Shown: positions 16,584-25,270, counted from the stretch's first letter. The stretch is DNA of 64,000 nt from Duganella aquatilis (GCF_009674565.1 NZ_WKJL01000001.1:248001-312000); one strand, 5' to 3'. The notes: generated by a model not told the origin, from the letters alone. Program-made: numbers and translations.

Positions 16584-17884
16584 AAACCATCCGCACCCGC
16601 CTGCTGCTGGGGCTGATGACCGGGGCGCTGGGCTGCACGCTGGCGGCCGTGATGCTGCTGTACATGCTGGCCGACCACGAGGCCGACGAGCAGTCGGACC
16701 AGCGCCTGCGCCAGCTGGCGTGGTCGCTGCCGCTGCAATCGCCGGTGCCGTGGCGGCTGCCGCACGAAAACGATCCGGACGACCAGTTCGACGTGCAGGC
16801 CTGGAATGTCGCACGGCTGCCGGTGCACCGCTCGCTGCGGGCGCCGGCGCTGCCATTGCCGCAGCCGCAGGGCTATGTCACGGTGAGCTACAACGGTGAG
16901 CGCTGGCGCGTGTACTCAGATGTTGTGGCGGGCTACCACGTGCAGGTGTCGCAGCCGATCGCCATCCGCCAGCGGGTGGCGATGCACATGGCGCTGCGCA
17001 TCGTGCCGCCGCTGCTGTTGCTGCTGCCGGCGATGGCGATCCTGATCTGGGTCGTGGTCGGCCGCGCGCTGAAACCATTGCAGCGGCTGACCCACGCGGT
17101 GCGCGGCCGCACGCCGACCGCGCTGCAACCGCTGGAATCCGATGGCCTGCCGCCGGAACTGTTGCCGATCGTGGCCGCCCTGAACGGGCTGCTGCGCAAG
17201 GTCGATGACGCCATCAGCGCCCAGCGCAATTTCGTCGCCGATGCGGCGCACGAGCTGCGCTCGCCGCTGACGGCGCTCAAGCTGCAGCTGCAGCTGGCCG
17301 AACGCGCCGAGGACGACCACAACCGCCAGAGCGCGTTCCGCAAGCTGCACGAACGGCTCGACCGCGCCACGCACCTGGTGCAGCAGCTGATGACGCTGGC
17401 GCGCCAGGAGCAGGGCGCCTCGCCGCCGGTGTGCGTCGATTGCGACCTGCTGACGATCGCCCGCCAGGTGGTGGCCGACCACGCCATCTACGCCGACAGC
17501 CGGCGCATCGACCTCGGCGTCAGCGCTGACGCCCGGAGCAGCCGCGTGAGCGCGCATGCCGAAGGGCTGGCCGTCATGCTGAGCAATCTTGTCGACAACG
17601 CCCTGCGCTACACGCCGCAAGGCGGACGGGTCGACGTGACGGCCGGGCAGGAGCACGGCCGCCCCTACCTGCGGGTGCGCGACAACGGCCCCGGCGTGCC
17701 GGAGGCCGACCGCGCGCGCGTGTTCGACCGCTTCTACCGTCCCGACGGCAACGAGGTCTGGGGCTGCGGGCTCGGACTCTCCATCGTCAAGAGCGTCGCC
17801 GACGCCCACCTGGCCACGCTGCTGCTGGAGAGCGGCGGCGATGGGCGCGGCCTGGTGGTGACCGTCTTCTTTCCATCTAATTAG
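16580..17884 (+). CDS. sensor histidine kinase, QseC/PmrB type
   Basis: Inner-membrane sensor kinase of 434 residues, translationally coupled to the regulator at 15924 (ATGA overlap at 16580). Two membrane segments (about 8-30 and 140-160) enclose a periplasmic region of about 110 residues. A short HAMP-like linker is followed by a HisKA domain with H224 in DAAHELRSPLTALK. The ATPase domain has an N box (NLVDNALRYTP), G1 (DNGPGVP), F box (FDRFYRP) and G2 (GCGLGLSIV). The stop is 10 bp before the DedA gene. The stimulus is unknown; by analogy with PmrB it could be metal, low pH or cationic peptides, but this is inference only. Confidence 0.93.
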   Translation: MKTIRTRLLLGLMTGALGCTLAAVMLLYMLADHEADEQSDQRLRQLAWSLPLQSPVPWRLPHENDPDDQFDVQAWNVARLPVHRSLRAPALPLPQPQGYVTVSYNGERWRVYSDVVAGYHVQVSQPIAIRQRVAMHMALRIVPPLLLLLPAMAILIWVVVGRALKPLQRLTHAVRGRTPTALQPLESDGLPPELLPIVAALNGLLRKVDDAISAQRNFVADAAHELRSPLTALKLQLQLAERAEDDHNRQSAFRKLHERLDRATHLVQQLMTLARQEQGASPPVCVDCDLLTIARQVVADHAIYADSRRIDLGVSADARSSRVSAHAEGLAVMLSNLVDNALRYTPQGGRVDVTAGQEHGRPYLRVRDNGPGVPEADRARVFDRFYRPDGNEVWGCGLGLSIVKSVADAHLATLLLESGGDGRGLVVTVFFPSN

Positions 17885-17894
17885 AGGAGTACCG

Positions 17895-18536
17895 ATGCAA
17901 GAGCTGCTGGCCACCTTCATGGCCTGGTTTATTCACCTGGACACGCATTTGCTGGAACTGATCGGCACGCATGGCGACTGGGTGTACCTGATCCTGTTCC
18001 TGGTGATCTTTGTCGAGACCGGCGTGATCGTCATGCCCTTCCTGCCGGGGGACTCGCTGCTGTTCATCGCCGGCGCGCTGGCGGCCAAGGGCTGGCTCGA
18101 TCCGTGGCTGCTGCTCGGCCTGCTGTTCTGCTCGGCCGTCAGCGGCGATGCCTTGAACTTCGCCATCGGCGCCTGGTTCAAGCGGCGCGCGCTGGACACC
18201 AGCCGCATTCCGCTGGTGAAGCCGGAGCATATAGAACAGACGCACCAATTCTTTGTCCGCCACGGCGGCAAGACCATCATCCTGGCGCGCTTCGTACCGA
18301 TCGTGCGCACGCTGGCGCCGTTCGTGGCGGCCCTGGGCGCCATGCCGGCGCGCGTGTTCTTCACCTATAACGTGGCCGGCGGTTTGCTGTGGACCGGCAG
18401 CCTGCTGCTGGCCGGTTATGTATTTGGCGGCATTCCGTGGGTCAGCCAGAACCTGACGGCGGTGGTGCTCGGCATCGTGCTGTTGTCGGTGATGCCGGCA
18501 CTGGTTGGGTGGCTGCGCCAACGATCAAAGCAATAG
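17895..18536 (+). CDS. DedA-family membrane protein
   Basis: Polytopic inner-membrane protein of 213 residues of the DedA/SNARE-associated family, thought to scramble or recycle undecaprenyl phosphate or phospholipids. Family signatures are visible: ETGVIVMPFLPGDSLLF (about 40-56), GDALNFAIGAWF (about 87-98) and HGGKTIILARFVPIVRTLAPF (positions about 120-140, quoted in part). A strong GAGGAG ribosome site precedes ATG 17895 and only 10 bp separate it from the kinase gene, so it belongs to the same operon. DedA proteins support resistance to polymyxin in Burkholderia, which fits a PmrA-like regulator next door. Confidence 0.93.
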   Translation: MQELLATFMAWFIHLDTHLLELIGTHGDWVYLILFLVIFVETGVIVMPFLPGDSLLFIAGALAAKGWLDPWLLLGLLFCSAVSGDALNFAIGAWFKRRALDTSRIPLVKPEHIEQTHQFFVRHGGKTIILARFVPIVRTLAPFVAALGAMPARVFFTYNVAGGLLWTGSLLLAGYVFGGIPWVSQNLTAVVLGIVLLSVMPALVGWLRQRSKQ

Positions 18537-18545
18537 CGTAGACTG

Positions 18546-18564
18546 GCGGAATGCTGGTTTCCGC
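18546..18564. terminator. short hairpin after the DedA gene
   Basis: GCGGAA, a 7-base loop and TTCCGC form a 6-bp stem 10 bp after the DedA stop. No T run follows, so at best it is a weak terminator or an RNA-stabilising 3' end. Confidence 0.3.
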
Positions 18565-18592
18565 ATAGAGGATTTCTATTCAGGAGTAAGGC

Positions 18593-18952
18593 ATGAAAAA
18601 CACATTTACTTTCATTTTTGCAGCCACCGCACTGCTGGCGGGCTGCGCCACCGAATATCACCCCCGCAACAGCGAGGGCGGCTACAGCGAGACGGCGATG
18701 GAGCCGGGCGTGTGGCGCGTCAAGGTCGACGCCACGCCCTATACCATGCCGCAGCAGATCCAGGATTACTCCCTGCTGCGCAGCGCCGAGCTGACGCTGC
18801 AGCATGGCTACAGCCACTTCACGCTGTCGGCGCCGCCTGGTCCCGAGGTGGTGGTGCGCATGTTCAAGCAGCGTCCGTCCGACGTCACGCAATACGACGC
18901 GCGCGCCGTGTGCGACAGGCTGGGAACGCTGTACGAAGTGCAATGCAAGTAG
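18593..18952 (+). CDS. small lipoprotein, CC0125/CC1285 family
   Basis: Predicted lipoprotein of 119 residues. The signal peptide ends in the lipobox LLAGC with C19 as the acylated residue. The mature part contains GGYSETAMEPGVWRVKV and LLRSAELTLQHGYSHFTL, which match my recollection of the CC0125/CC1285 lipoprotein family. No function is established. It has its own AGGAG-type ribosome site and stands alone between the DedA gene and the pilin-like gene. Two cysteines near the C-terminus (CDRLGTLYEVQC) may form a disulfide. Confidence 0.85.
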   Translation: MKNTFTFIFAATALLAGCATEYHPRNSEGGYSETAMEPGVWRVKVDATPYTMPQQIQDYSLLRSAELTLQHGYSHFTLSAPPGPEVVVRMFKQRPSDVTQYDARAVCDRLGTLYEVQCK

Positions 18953-19258
18953 CGAATTTGCTACGCCAACAGACTATTTGAAAATATTTTTGCGAAATTC
19001 TCTTCCAGCAAAAGTTTTGTCTCGTTGCAGCAAAGCATGATTATTTTTCTTGGGCAATAATACGTCCATACGCTGACTCACCGCTACAAAGCAAACGAGA
19101 AAGCCGAAAAGCAGCAGAGCAGCAACTGTATCGGCCGGGCCCCATGACAACAGCCCGGTCTTCCGCCTCCCCGGCGGGCAGAACAACTCCCAAGCAGCGA
19201 GTTGAGCTACAAAAAATCCCTTAAAAATTTTTGTATATCTCAATCTTAGGAGTTAGCC
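18953..19258 (+). other. 306-bp non-coding stretch, likely structured leader of the SCPU gene
   Basis: No gene is seen. The region is less GC-rich than its surroundings. It holds two adjacent hairpins: CCGGGC 19135-19140 with GCCCGG 19153-19158 (12-base loop), and CCGCC 19163-19167 with GGCGG 19173-19177 (5-base loop). A ribosome site (AGGAG) stands just before 19259. A long leader in front of a surface-structure gene could carry regulation, but no known riboswitch consensus could be fitted. Confidence 0.45.
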
Positions 19259-19783
19259 ATGAACACCACTCGCCGCGCACCACGTTTCGCCGTTATCGCC
19301 TTCGTTACCGCTTCGCTGATCGCCAGCCTGTCCAGCGCCGCTGTGTACAGCAACGGCAGCAAAACCGCCAACTTCGACGTAACGCTGAAAATCATCGCTG
19401 ACTGCATCATCTCCGCCAACCCGCTGGACTTCGGCCAGTCGCAAGGTGTGCTGGCTACCAACGTCACGGTCAACAGCACCCTGAGCGTCACCTGCACCAA
19501 CACCACCCCATACAACGTCGGCCTGAACGCCGGCACCGGCGTCGGCTCCACCACGGCCGCCCGTTTGATGAGCGGCACCGGCGCCAACACCAGCACCGTG
19601 GCCTACAACCTGTTGCAATCGTCGGGCGGCTCCAACTGGGGCAACACCCAGGGCACCGACACCAAATCGGGCGTAGGCACCGGCGTTGCGCAAGCGCTGA
19701 CCGTGTACGGTGTTGTGCCAGCACAGGCTACGCCGCAACCAGACACCTACAAATCGACCATCACCGCTACCGTGTACTTCTGA
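19259..19783 (+). CDS. spore coat protein U / Csu-type pilin-like domain protein
   Basis: Secreted protein of 174 residues with a signal peptide (about 1-27, ending SSA) and one SCPU domain. Visible features are FDVTLKIIADCIISANPLDFG near the start (read in part; Cys paired with a later SVTCTN), YNVGLNAGTG, TTAARLMSG, and the beta-strand ending TYKSTITATVYF. Proteins of this family form Csu-type chaperone-usher pili or spore coat components. No chaperone or usher gene is adjacent, so it is an orphan subunit here. The Thr/Asn/Ser-rich composition differs from neighbouring proteins. It has a long, structured upstream region. Confidence 0.88.
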   Translation: MNTTRRAPRFAVIAFVTASLIASLSSAAVYSNGSKTANFDVTLKIIADCIISANPLDFGQSQGVLATNVTVNSTLSVTCTNTTPYNVGLNAGTGVGSTTAARLMSGTGANTSTVAYNLLQSSGGSNWGNTQGTDTKSGVGTGVAQALTVYGVVPAQATPQPDTYKSTITATVYF

Positions 19784-19817
19784 TTGTTGTTCCCCGCACT
19801 ACACATGAGGAGCAATC

Positions 19818-20102
19818 ATGAATACACGATTTCAATGGCTGTCGCCGGCCATTCCGGAAGAAGAGCATTCGCAGGTTGAACGGCTGGTTGTCGAGGCCCT
19901 GCAGGTAGCGGATTTCCTGGAGCACGAGCGTCGCAGCCTGCTGGTGCGCTTCATTCCGGACAGCCCGGTCTGTTCTTCGCTGGTCGCCACGATCGAAGAG
20001 GAACGCACCGGCAAGCTGCTGGGTGTGGTGGAAACGCCACGCAACGACGCGCAGATCAAGCTGACGTCGGCGGCTGCAGCAACCTCTAACGATCTGCCTT
20101 GA
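19818..20102 (+). CDS. small hypothetical protein
   Basis: A 94-residue protein of unknown function, not recognised. It has a good AGGAG ribosome site before ATG 19818 and starts 34 bp after the SCPU gene, so the two are probably co-transcribed. The sequence is acidic/amphipathic (EEEHSQVERLVVEALQVADFLEHERR) in the first half, consistent with a helix, then a beta-rich part with LVRFIPDSPVCSSLVATI (quoted in part). No signal peptide or membrane segment is visible, so it should be cytoplasmic. The last 17 bp overlap the convergent TPR gene. Confidence 0.6.
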   Translation: MNTRFQWLSPAIPEEEHSQVERLVVEALQVADFLEHERRSLLVRFIPDSPVCSSLVATIEEERTGKLLGVVETPRNDAQIKLTSAAAATSNDLP

Positions 20103-21708
20103 CGGCGGCGTCGGCCGCCAGCAGCGAGGCACGGCGTGGTTCGTCCGCCGTTGTAGCGATCGCCAGCAGCTGCCGGTAATAAGTCTGTGCCGCGCGCGCA
20201 TCGCCGGAGCGGCTTGCCGCCAGCGCCGCATCGTACAGCGACCAGTAGCGGTTCGGATGCCGGACCAGTACCGCCTTGAATTGCACCAGTGCCTGCGCTG
20301 GCTGCGCCATGTCCAGCAACAGCTCGCCCAGCATCTCCCGCGCCGGCACGAACGGCCCCGGCGTGATCGAGGCCAGCTCCGTGACATCTTCCATTTCCGC
20401 AGCGCGGGTCAAGGTGGCAAGCGCCTTGGCGTTGTCGCCGCTGGTCTGCGCCAGTTGCGCTGCCACTTCCAGCCGTTGAATCTCCGCCTGATCGGACCAG
20501 TAGCCATCCCTGGCGCCGCGCAGCCGTTCGCGGATTTCGGCCAGCGTGTCGATGGCTTCTTGCGCCACCTCGGTATTGCCCAGGTGCGCCGCGCCGAGGC
20601 CGCGCGTGAACATCGTGATCGCATCGGCGTAGGGGAAGGGACTGGCGCGTGGCGTCAGCGCCATCGCCGCCGTCCAGTCGCGGCGCTCCAGGCAATAGCG
20701 CGCCGGAATTGCGGCGTTGGCGAAAAATGCCGCCGATGCCGGCGCCGCGCCGTTGGCATTGGCTGGATCGAAACGCTTGAACGTCTGCGCCGACGCCAGC
20801 ACCAGCTTGCTGGCCGCCTGGTCCTGAGCGGTTTGAAGATAGGCGTAGACCATGTAGTCGCTGGCGTGCAACTCATCCGCCGGCTGGCCGGCTTTGCGCG
20901 CCGCCTCCGCCGATCCCATGTTGGTAGCGATCGATGCCTGCCAGTCGCCCACGCGGGTGAAAGTGTGCGAGGGCATGTGCAGCGCGTGCGGCGTGGCCGG
21001 CGCGATGGCGCCGTAGCGGCGCGCGGCTTGCGCTGCGCGCGCCGCCAGTTCCGGTTCGTCGTAGGCGTGGATGATGTAGTGCGCCAGTCCGGGATGGTCG
21101 GGATACTGGACGAACAGCGCTTCCAGCAGCGCGCCGGCCTTGAGCTGTTTCACAAAGTGTTTGTCGGCCGGATCGGCCGCCGCCGCCAGCGCCAGCGCGT
21201 AGAAGATGCGCGCTTCGATATCGTCCGGATAGTCGGCGCTGACCTTGGCCATCGCTTTCTCATACGCGTCGAGACGGGCCGATTGCGGGATCTGCGCACT
21301 GTCGGTGTAGAGATGGGCCACGGCGTCCAGATACGCCCGCTCGCGCGCCGTGGCCGGCGCCTTGGCCCGGCCTGCCTCCACCGCCCGCAATCCCTGCGCC
21401 AGCTGGCCCGGGGATTTGAAGTTGGCGAACGGATTGCTCCAGCTGCTCAGGGAAATGCCCCAGTAGGCGATGGTGCAGCCGGGATCCCTGGCGAGGATGG
21501 CGCGGAAGCTGTCGATCGCGGGACCGAACTGGAACGAGTGCATCAGCGCCACCGCCCGGTTGAATTCCGGCTGCACCGAAGGCATGCACGAGGTATCGAA
21601 GCGTACCGTGCCGAGCGCTGGCATGGCGTCGTGGTGTTCGTGCTGCGCCCAGGTGCAGGGTACGGCCAGCATGAAGAAAACGCCCGCAGCGGCGGCGGTG
21701 AGTCGCAT
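20086..21708 (-). CDS. secreted tetratricopeptide-repeat protein
   Basis: Periplasmic or exported protein of 540 residues with a signal peptide (about 1-22, ending TWAQ). A His-rich start (HEHHD) follows, then helical TPR-like repeats across the length: FNRAVALMHSFQFGPAIDSF, ALAAAADPADKHFVKQL, and near the C-terminus PAQALVQFKAVLVRHPNRYW and ARAAQTYYRQLLAIA. Such proteins act as scaffolds; no catalytic motif is seen. It lies 57 bp downstream of a secreted propeller gene on the same strand and probably forms an operon with it. Its 3' end overlaps the convergent small gene by 17 bp. Confidence 0.82.
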   Translation of the reverse strand: MRLTAAAAGVFFMLAVPCTWAQHEHHDAMPALGTVRFDTSCMPSVQPEFNRAVALMHSFQFGPAIDSFRAILARDPGCTIAYWGISLSSWSNPFANFKSPGQLAQGLRAVEAGRAKAPATARERAYLDAVAHLYTDSAQIPQSARLDAYEKAMAKVSADYPDDIEARIFYALALAAAADPADKHFVKQLKAGALLEALFVQYPDHPGLAHYIIHAYDEPELAARAAQAARRYGAIAPATPHALHMPSHTFTRVGDWQASIATNMGSAEAARKAGQPADELHASDYMVYAYLQTAQDQAASKLVLASAQTFKRFDPANANGAAPASAAFFANAAIPARYCLERRDWTAAMALTPRASPFPYADAITMFTRGLGAAHLGNTEVAQEAIDTLAEIRERLRGARDGYWSDQAEIQRLEVAAQLAQTSGDNAKALATLTRAAEMEDVTELASITPGPFVPAREMLGELLLDMAQPAQALVQFKAVLVRHPNRYWSLYDAALAASRSGDARAAQTYYRQLLAIATTADEPRRASLLAADAAVKADR

Positions 21709-21765
21709 GGATATCTCCGGTAGGTGGGAGTACCTCTGCAGTCTAAACCCGATTGCCGCGGTGCG

Positions 21766-22776
21766 CTAGCGCACGTCGAACACCTGCAAGCCCGCCTGCG
21801 CCGCTTGCGGCCCCTTGGTGTGCACCACGTAAAGGCGGTGCAGCGACGGCACATATTGCGCGGTTTTGCCGCCCAGCGTATCGACATGCTGCTCGATGGC
21901 GTAGTGATCGGGCGTCGTGGCGCTGATCACGTCCAGCCCGCCGGCGCCGGCGATGTACAGGCGGCGGTTCGCGTCGTCGACGATGATTTCATCCGAGGTT
22001 TCGACGATGTCCATGGTTTGCACCACCTTGCCGTCGGCGCCATCCAGCACGAACAGCTTGCCCGGCCTGCGCGAGCCGACGAACAGGCGGTTGGTGCGCG
22101 GATCGAAGGCCAGTGCCGAGTTGCGGCTGGGACCGGGCACCTGCCAGATGCCGGCCAGCTTGCCGCTGGCGAGGTCGATGATGCCGATTTCATTGCGGTC
22201 GCGGAAGTTGACGAACAGGCGGTCGGTGGCCGGATCGATGGCCATCGCCTTGACCTGTTTCGCCGGCACGGCGATTCGTCCGAGCACGGCATGGTCGGCC
22301 AGCGCGATGCGGCTGATGTAGGCGTGGTCCTCGCTGGTCTTGCCGCCATTGCCGAGATAGAAAACACCCCGCTTCTCATCGACGATGCCGGAGTCCGGCT
22401 GCGCTTCGACGGCGATGCTGTGCGTGACCTTGAAGCTGGCGGTGTCGGCGATCTTCAGGCTGGCCGCGCCGGCATCGGCGATCCACAATTCCTGGCCGCC
22501 GTGGGCCAGCAGCAGCTTGTGCGGCGAGCGCGCCAGCGTGCGGTCGCTGCGCAGATGACGGCCGTCCGGCAGGCTGAATACTTCGATGGAGCCATATTCT
22601 TCGGTGGGAACGTACAACAGTCCGCGCTGGAGGTCGACATCGAAATGATCGAAGTCGCCGCCGCTGACGTCGGGCAGCGGCGTGGTCGTCAACAAACGCA
22701 GCGGATCGGCCGCCATAGCCGAGCTTGCCAGCAACAGGCTTGCCGCCAGGGCGCCCAGTTTCAACAGGGGTTTCAT
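21766..22776 (-). CDS. secreted YncE-like beta-propeller protein (second)
   Basis: Periplasmic beta-propeller of 336 residues with a signal peptide (about 1-22, ending SSAMA). Repeated blades carry motifs such as GLLYVPTEEYGSIEVFSLPDG, DRLFVNFRDRNEIGIIDLASG (both quoted in part) and RLYIAGAGGLDVISA. The fold matches YncE/lactonase-type propellers, and the protein is a distant relative of the one at 6175-7242. It is followed by a secreted TPR gene, suggesting a periplasmic complex. The role is unknown. There is no recognisable Fur site in front, in contrast to the first propeller. Confidence 0.83.
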   Translation of the reverse strand: MKPLLKLGALAASLLLASSAMAADPLRLLTTTPLPDVSGGDFDHFDVDLQRGLLYVPTEEYGSIEVFSLPDGRHLRSDRTLARSPHKLLLAHGGQELWIADAGAASLKIADTASFKVTHSIAVEAQPDSGIVDEKRGVFYLGNGGKTSEDHAYISRIALADHAVLGRIAVPAKQVKAMAIDPATDRLFVNFRDRNEIGIIDLASGKLAGIWQVPGPSRNSALAFDPRTNRLFVGSRRPGKLFVLDGADGKVVQTMDIVETSDEIIVDDANRRLYIAGAGGLDVISATTPDHYAIEQHVDTLGGKTAQYVPSLHRLYVVHTKGPQAAQAGLQVFDVR

Positions 22777-22880
22777 CTTATTCCAATCAAGGCAAGAAAC
22801 CTCCCATCATGCGCCGCCGGACGCTAACGCGATCTCTCTTCCAGATTAAAAAAAGTTCATGTGAAAACGTGCTGCGGCTG

Positions 22881-22913
22881 TTAATTCAGCCTTAATCTTC
22901 GGCCCGATTTAAT
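22881..22913 (+). promoter_or_regulatory. PmrA/QseB-type box promoter, copy C (ATP-grasp operon)
   Basis: TTAAT 22881-22885, TCAGCC, TTAAT 22892-22896, 11 bp, TTTAAT 22908-22913. The -10-like hexamer is the best of the five copies and overlaps the ATG at 22912, which therefore cannot be the start if this promoter is used. It drives the two ATP-grasp genes. Confidence 0.65.
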
Positions 22914-22950
22914 GAACGCCATCAACGTCTTACAGCAAGGAATGGAAGTG

Positions 22951-24105
22951 ATGGATCGTTACACCAGCATGCTTAAACTCGTGCGTTTACTGGACGCCGG
23001 CCATACGCTGGATCAACTGCTCGACAGCGCAGGCGCGGAACAGGACAGCGGCCATCTGCTGATGCGCATGGCGCAGCTGTTCCAGATTTTCGGCCAGCAG
23101 GCGGAGTCGGCCGAGTTGCAACTGCAGGCGCTGCGTCAGCGTCAGCACTACCACCTGGCGGCCGATGTCCAGCCGCCGGCCTTGCGCGTGCTGGTGCTTC
23201 TGGCCGGCGGCTTCATGCTCGACAATACGCCGGTGGGATTCCTGCTCGACGGCAGCGATATCGCCTGCGAGCTGCTGTACTTCACGGAAGATACGCCGCT
23301 GCCGGCGGCGCTGCCGCCGCATGACGTGGTGTTTGTCGCCGCCGGCCACTTTGAGCGCCACCGGCCGCTGTTCGCGCGCATGGCGCCGTTGCTGGGCCAG
23401 GCCAGCGGCCCGGTGCTCAATCAGCCGCGGTCCGACTTCGGCTTCGAGCGCGACGCCCTCAACGCCCTGTTGCGCGATATTCCCGGCGTGGTGGTGCCGC
23501 ACACCTATGCGGTCAGCCGGGACGAGCTTGAGTGGCTGGCCTTGCACGAGAAGGACTCGTTCCCGCTGATCGTGCGGCCGCTGCGCTCGCAGGCGGGCAA
23601 GGGGCTGGCGCGCCTGGAATTCGCGCGCGACATCGATAACTATTTGGCGGCGCAGGAAGAGGCGGTGTTCTATGTCGCGCCGTATATCGACTACCGCAGC
23701 GCCGACGGGCTGTACCGCAAATGCCGGCTGGTGCTGATGGCGGGCAAGGCTTATGTCTGCCACTATGCCATTTCCACGAACTGGGTGGTACATTACCAGT
23801 CGGCCGGCATGGAGCAAGCCGCCGACCGGCGCGAGGAAGAGGCGCGCTTCATGGCGGATTTCGACCAGGATTTCGGACTCCGCCATGGGCCCGCGCTGGA
23901 GGAAATCGGCCGCCGCATCGGACTGGACTACGTGGTGGTCGATTGCGGCGAGACCCCGGCCGGGCAACTGCTGTTCTTCGAAGCGGACAACGTCAGCTTC
24001 GTGCACGCCGTCGATTCGGTGGACATTTATCCGTACAAGCACATGCAGATGACCAAAGTATTTGCCGCCTTCCGCGCCATGCTCAAGGGAGCCGCGCATG
24101 GATGA
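22951..24105 (+). CDS. ATP-grasp family protein A with N-terminal helical region
   Basis: Cytoplasmic protein of 384 residues, predicted to be an ATP-dependent carboxylate-amine ligase by ATP-grasp features; the reaction is unknown. I place the start at ATG 22951 (AAGGA 9 bp upstream) because the earlier ATG 22912 lies inside the predicted -10 element. The N-terminal 75 residues are helical (MAQLFQIFGQQAESAELQL, TPR-like). The middle resembles a pre-ATP-grasp domain (LVLLAGGFMLDNTPV). The ATP-grasp part has FPLIVRPLRSQAGKGL (nucleotide-binding lysine region), YRSADGLYRK and LLFFEADN (metal-ligand region). It overlaps the next, paralogous gene by 8 bp. A PmrA/QseB-type box lies upstream. Confidence 0.75.
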   Translation: MDRYTSMLKLVRLLDAGHTLDQLLDSAGAEQDSGHLLMRMAQLFQIFGQQAESAELQLQALRQRQHYHLAADVQPPALRVLVLLAGGFMLDNTPVGFLLDGSDIACELLYFTEDTPLPAALPPHDVVFVAAGHFERHRPLFARMAPLLGQASGPVLNQPRSDFGFERDALNALLRDIPGVVVPHTYAVSRDELEWLALHEKDSFPLIVRPLRSQAGKGLARLEFARDIDNYLAAQEEAVFYVAPYIDYRSADGLYRKCRLVLMAGKAYVCHYAISTNWVVHYQSAGMEQAADRREEEARFMADFDQDFGLRHGPALEEIGRRIGLDYVVVDCGETPAGQLLFFEADNVSFVHAVDSVDIYPYKHMQMTKVFAAFRAMLKGAAHG

Positions 24106-25270
24106 GTTGTTGCGCGCCGCCGCCGTGCCGTTCGCACCGCTGATCGGCATGGCGCCGCCGATGCGGCGCGCCATGCAGGGCCGCGATATGGGGCCGCTGG
24201 CTGCGGCGTTGCTGCGGCGCGTACGCGACCATCCAGACGACGCCAACGGCCTGCTGGACGCCGCCGCCGTGTTGCAGCTGCTGGGACAGCCTGACGCGGC
24301 GATGCTGCTGCAACAGCGCGCGCTCGACCTGCAAACCAGCTACTCGCTGCCTGCGGAAACGCCGGAAATGGTCCTGCTGGTCATCATGGGGCCGGGCGAA
24401 TTGATGTGGAATACGCCGGTGGAACTGCTGCTCGAAGGCGCCGGCGTGTCGCTCGAACTGCTGTACCTGACGGCGCACCACCCATGGCCTGAAACCGTGC
24501 CGCAGCACGATGCGATGCTGGTCGCCATGGCGGAATCGGACGCCAACCGTCCCTTGCTACGGCGGCTGGCGGAAGCCACGCCGGACTGGCCGCGTGCCGT
24601 GATCAACGCCCCTGAACGCATCGCCGCGTTGTCGCGCGACAGCGTCAGCGCGCTGCTGGCCGGAGCCGACGGCGTCGTCATGCCGCCTACCTGGCGCACC
24701 GCGCGCGAGGCTGTGCGGGACGAAGGCTATCCGCAGATCATCCGCCCAACCGACTCCCACGCCGGCCGCGACCTGGCGCTGCTCACGCATGGCGGCGAGT
24801 TGCGCCAGTACCTGGCACAGGTCGACGCCGCCGAGTTCTACCTGTCGCCATTCATCGACTACCGCAGCGCGGACGGGCTGTACCGCAAATACCGCGTCGC
24901 CCTGATCGACGGCCGGCCGTTCATCAGTCACATGGGCATTTCCTCGCACTGGATGATCCACTACCTGAACGCCGGCATGGAGCACAGCGCCGCCAAGCGC
25001 GCCGAGGAAGCCGAGCGCATGCATGACTTCGACAGCGGCTTTGCGCAGCGGCACGCGCTGGCATTGCAGCAAATTCACCAGCGCGCCGGGCTGGACTACC
25101 TGACCATCGATTGCGCGGAGACTGCCGACGGGCAACTACTGGTGTTTGAAATCGGCACCGCGATGGCGGTGCATGCCATGGATGACGAGCAACTGTTCCC
25201 GTACAAGCAGCCGGCCATGCGCAAGCTGTTTGCCGCCTTCCGCCAGATGCTCGATCGCCGGAGACGTTAA
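24098..25270 (+). CDS. ATP-grasp family protein B (paralogue of the preceding gene)
   Basis: Cytoplasmic protein of 390 residues from ATG 24098 (AAGGGAG ribosome site), overlapping gene A by 8 bp. It shares the whole layout with A: helical N-terminus (DANGLLDAAAVLQLLGQPDA), a middle domain (MVLLVIMGPGELMWNTPVE, in part), then PQIIRPTDSHAGRDLALL, an identical YRSADGLYRK, and LLVFEIGT near the end. Two key places differ from A: the nucleotide-loop Lys of QAGKG is an Arg (HAGRD), and FEADN becomes FEIGT. The pair may therefore be a heteromer with one altered subunit, or two ligases with different substrates. Function unknown. Confidence 0.74.
   Translation: MDELLRAAAVPFAPLIGMAPPMRRAMQGRDMGPLAAALLRRVRDHPDDANGLLDAAAVLQLLGQPDAAMLLQQRALDLQTSYSLPAETPEMVLLVIMGPGELMWNTPVELLLEGAGVSLELLYLTAHHPWPETVPQHDAMLVAMAESDANRPLLRRLAEATPDWPRAVINAPERIAALSRDSVSALLAGADGVVMPPTWRTAREAVRDEGYPQIIRPTDSHAGRDLALLTHGGELRQYLAQVDAAEFYLSPFIDYRSADGLYRKYRVALIDGRPFISHMGISSHWMIHYLNAGMEHSAAKRAEEAERMHDFDSGFAQRHALALQQIHQRAGLDYLTIDCAETADGQLLVFEIGTAMAVHAMDDEQLFPYKQPAMRKLFAAFRQMLDRRRR

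Noticed and set aside
19070..19180. Possible c-di-GMP (GEMM) riboswitch ahead of the SCPU gene, suggested by GCAAAC and AAAGCC words
   Set aside because: The two conserved helices with their tetraloop and receptor cannot be laid out; the stretch between the words is far too short for the first hairpin.
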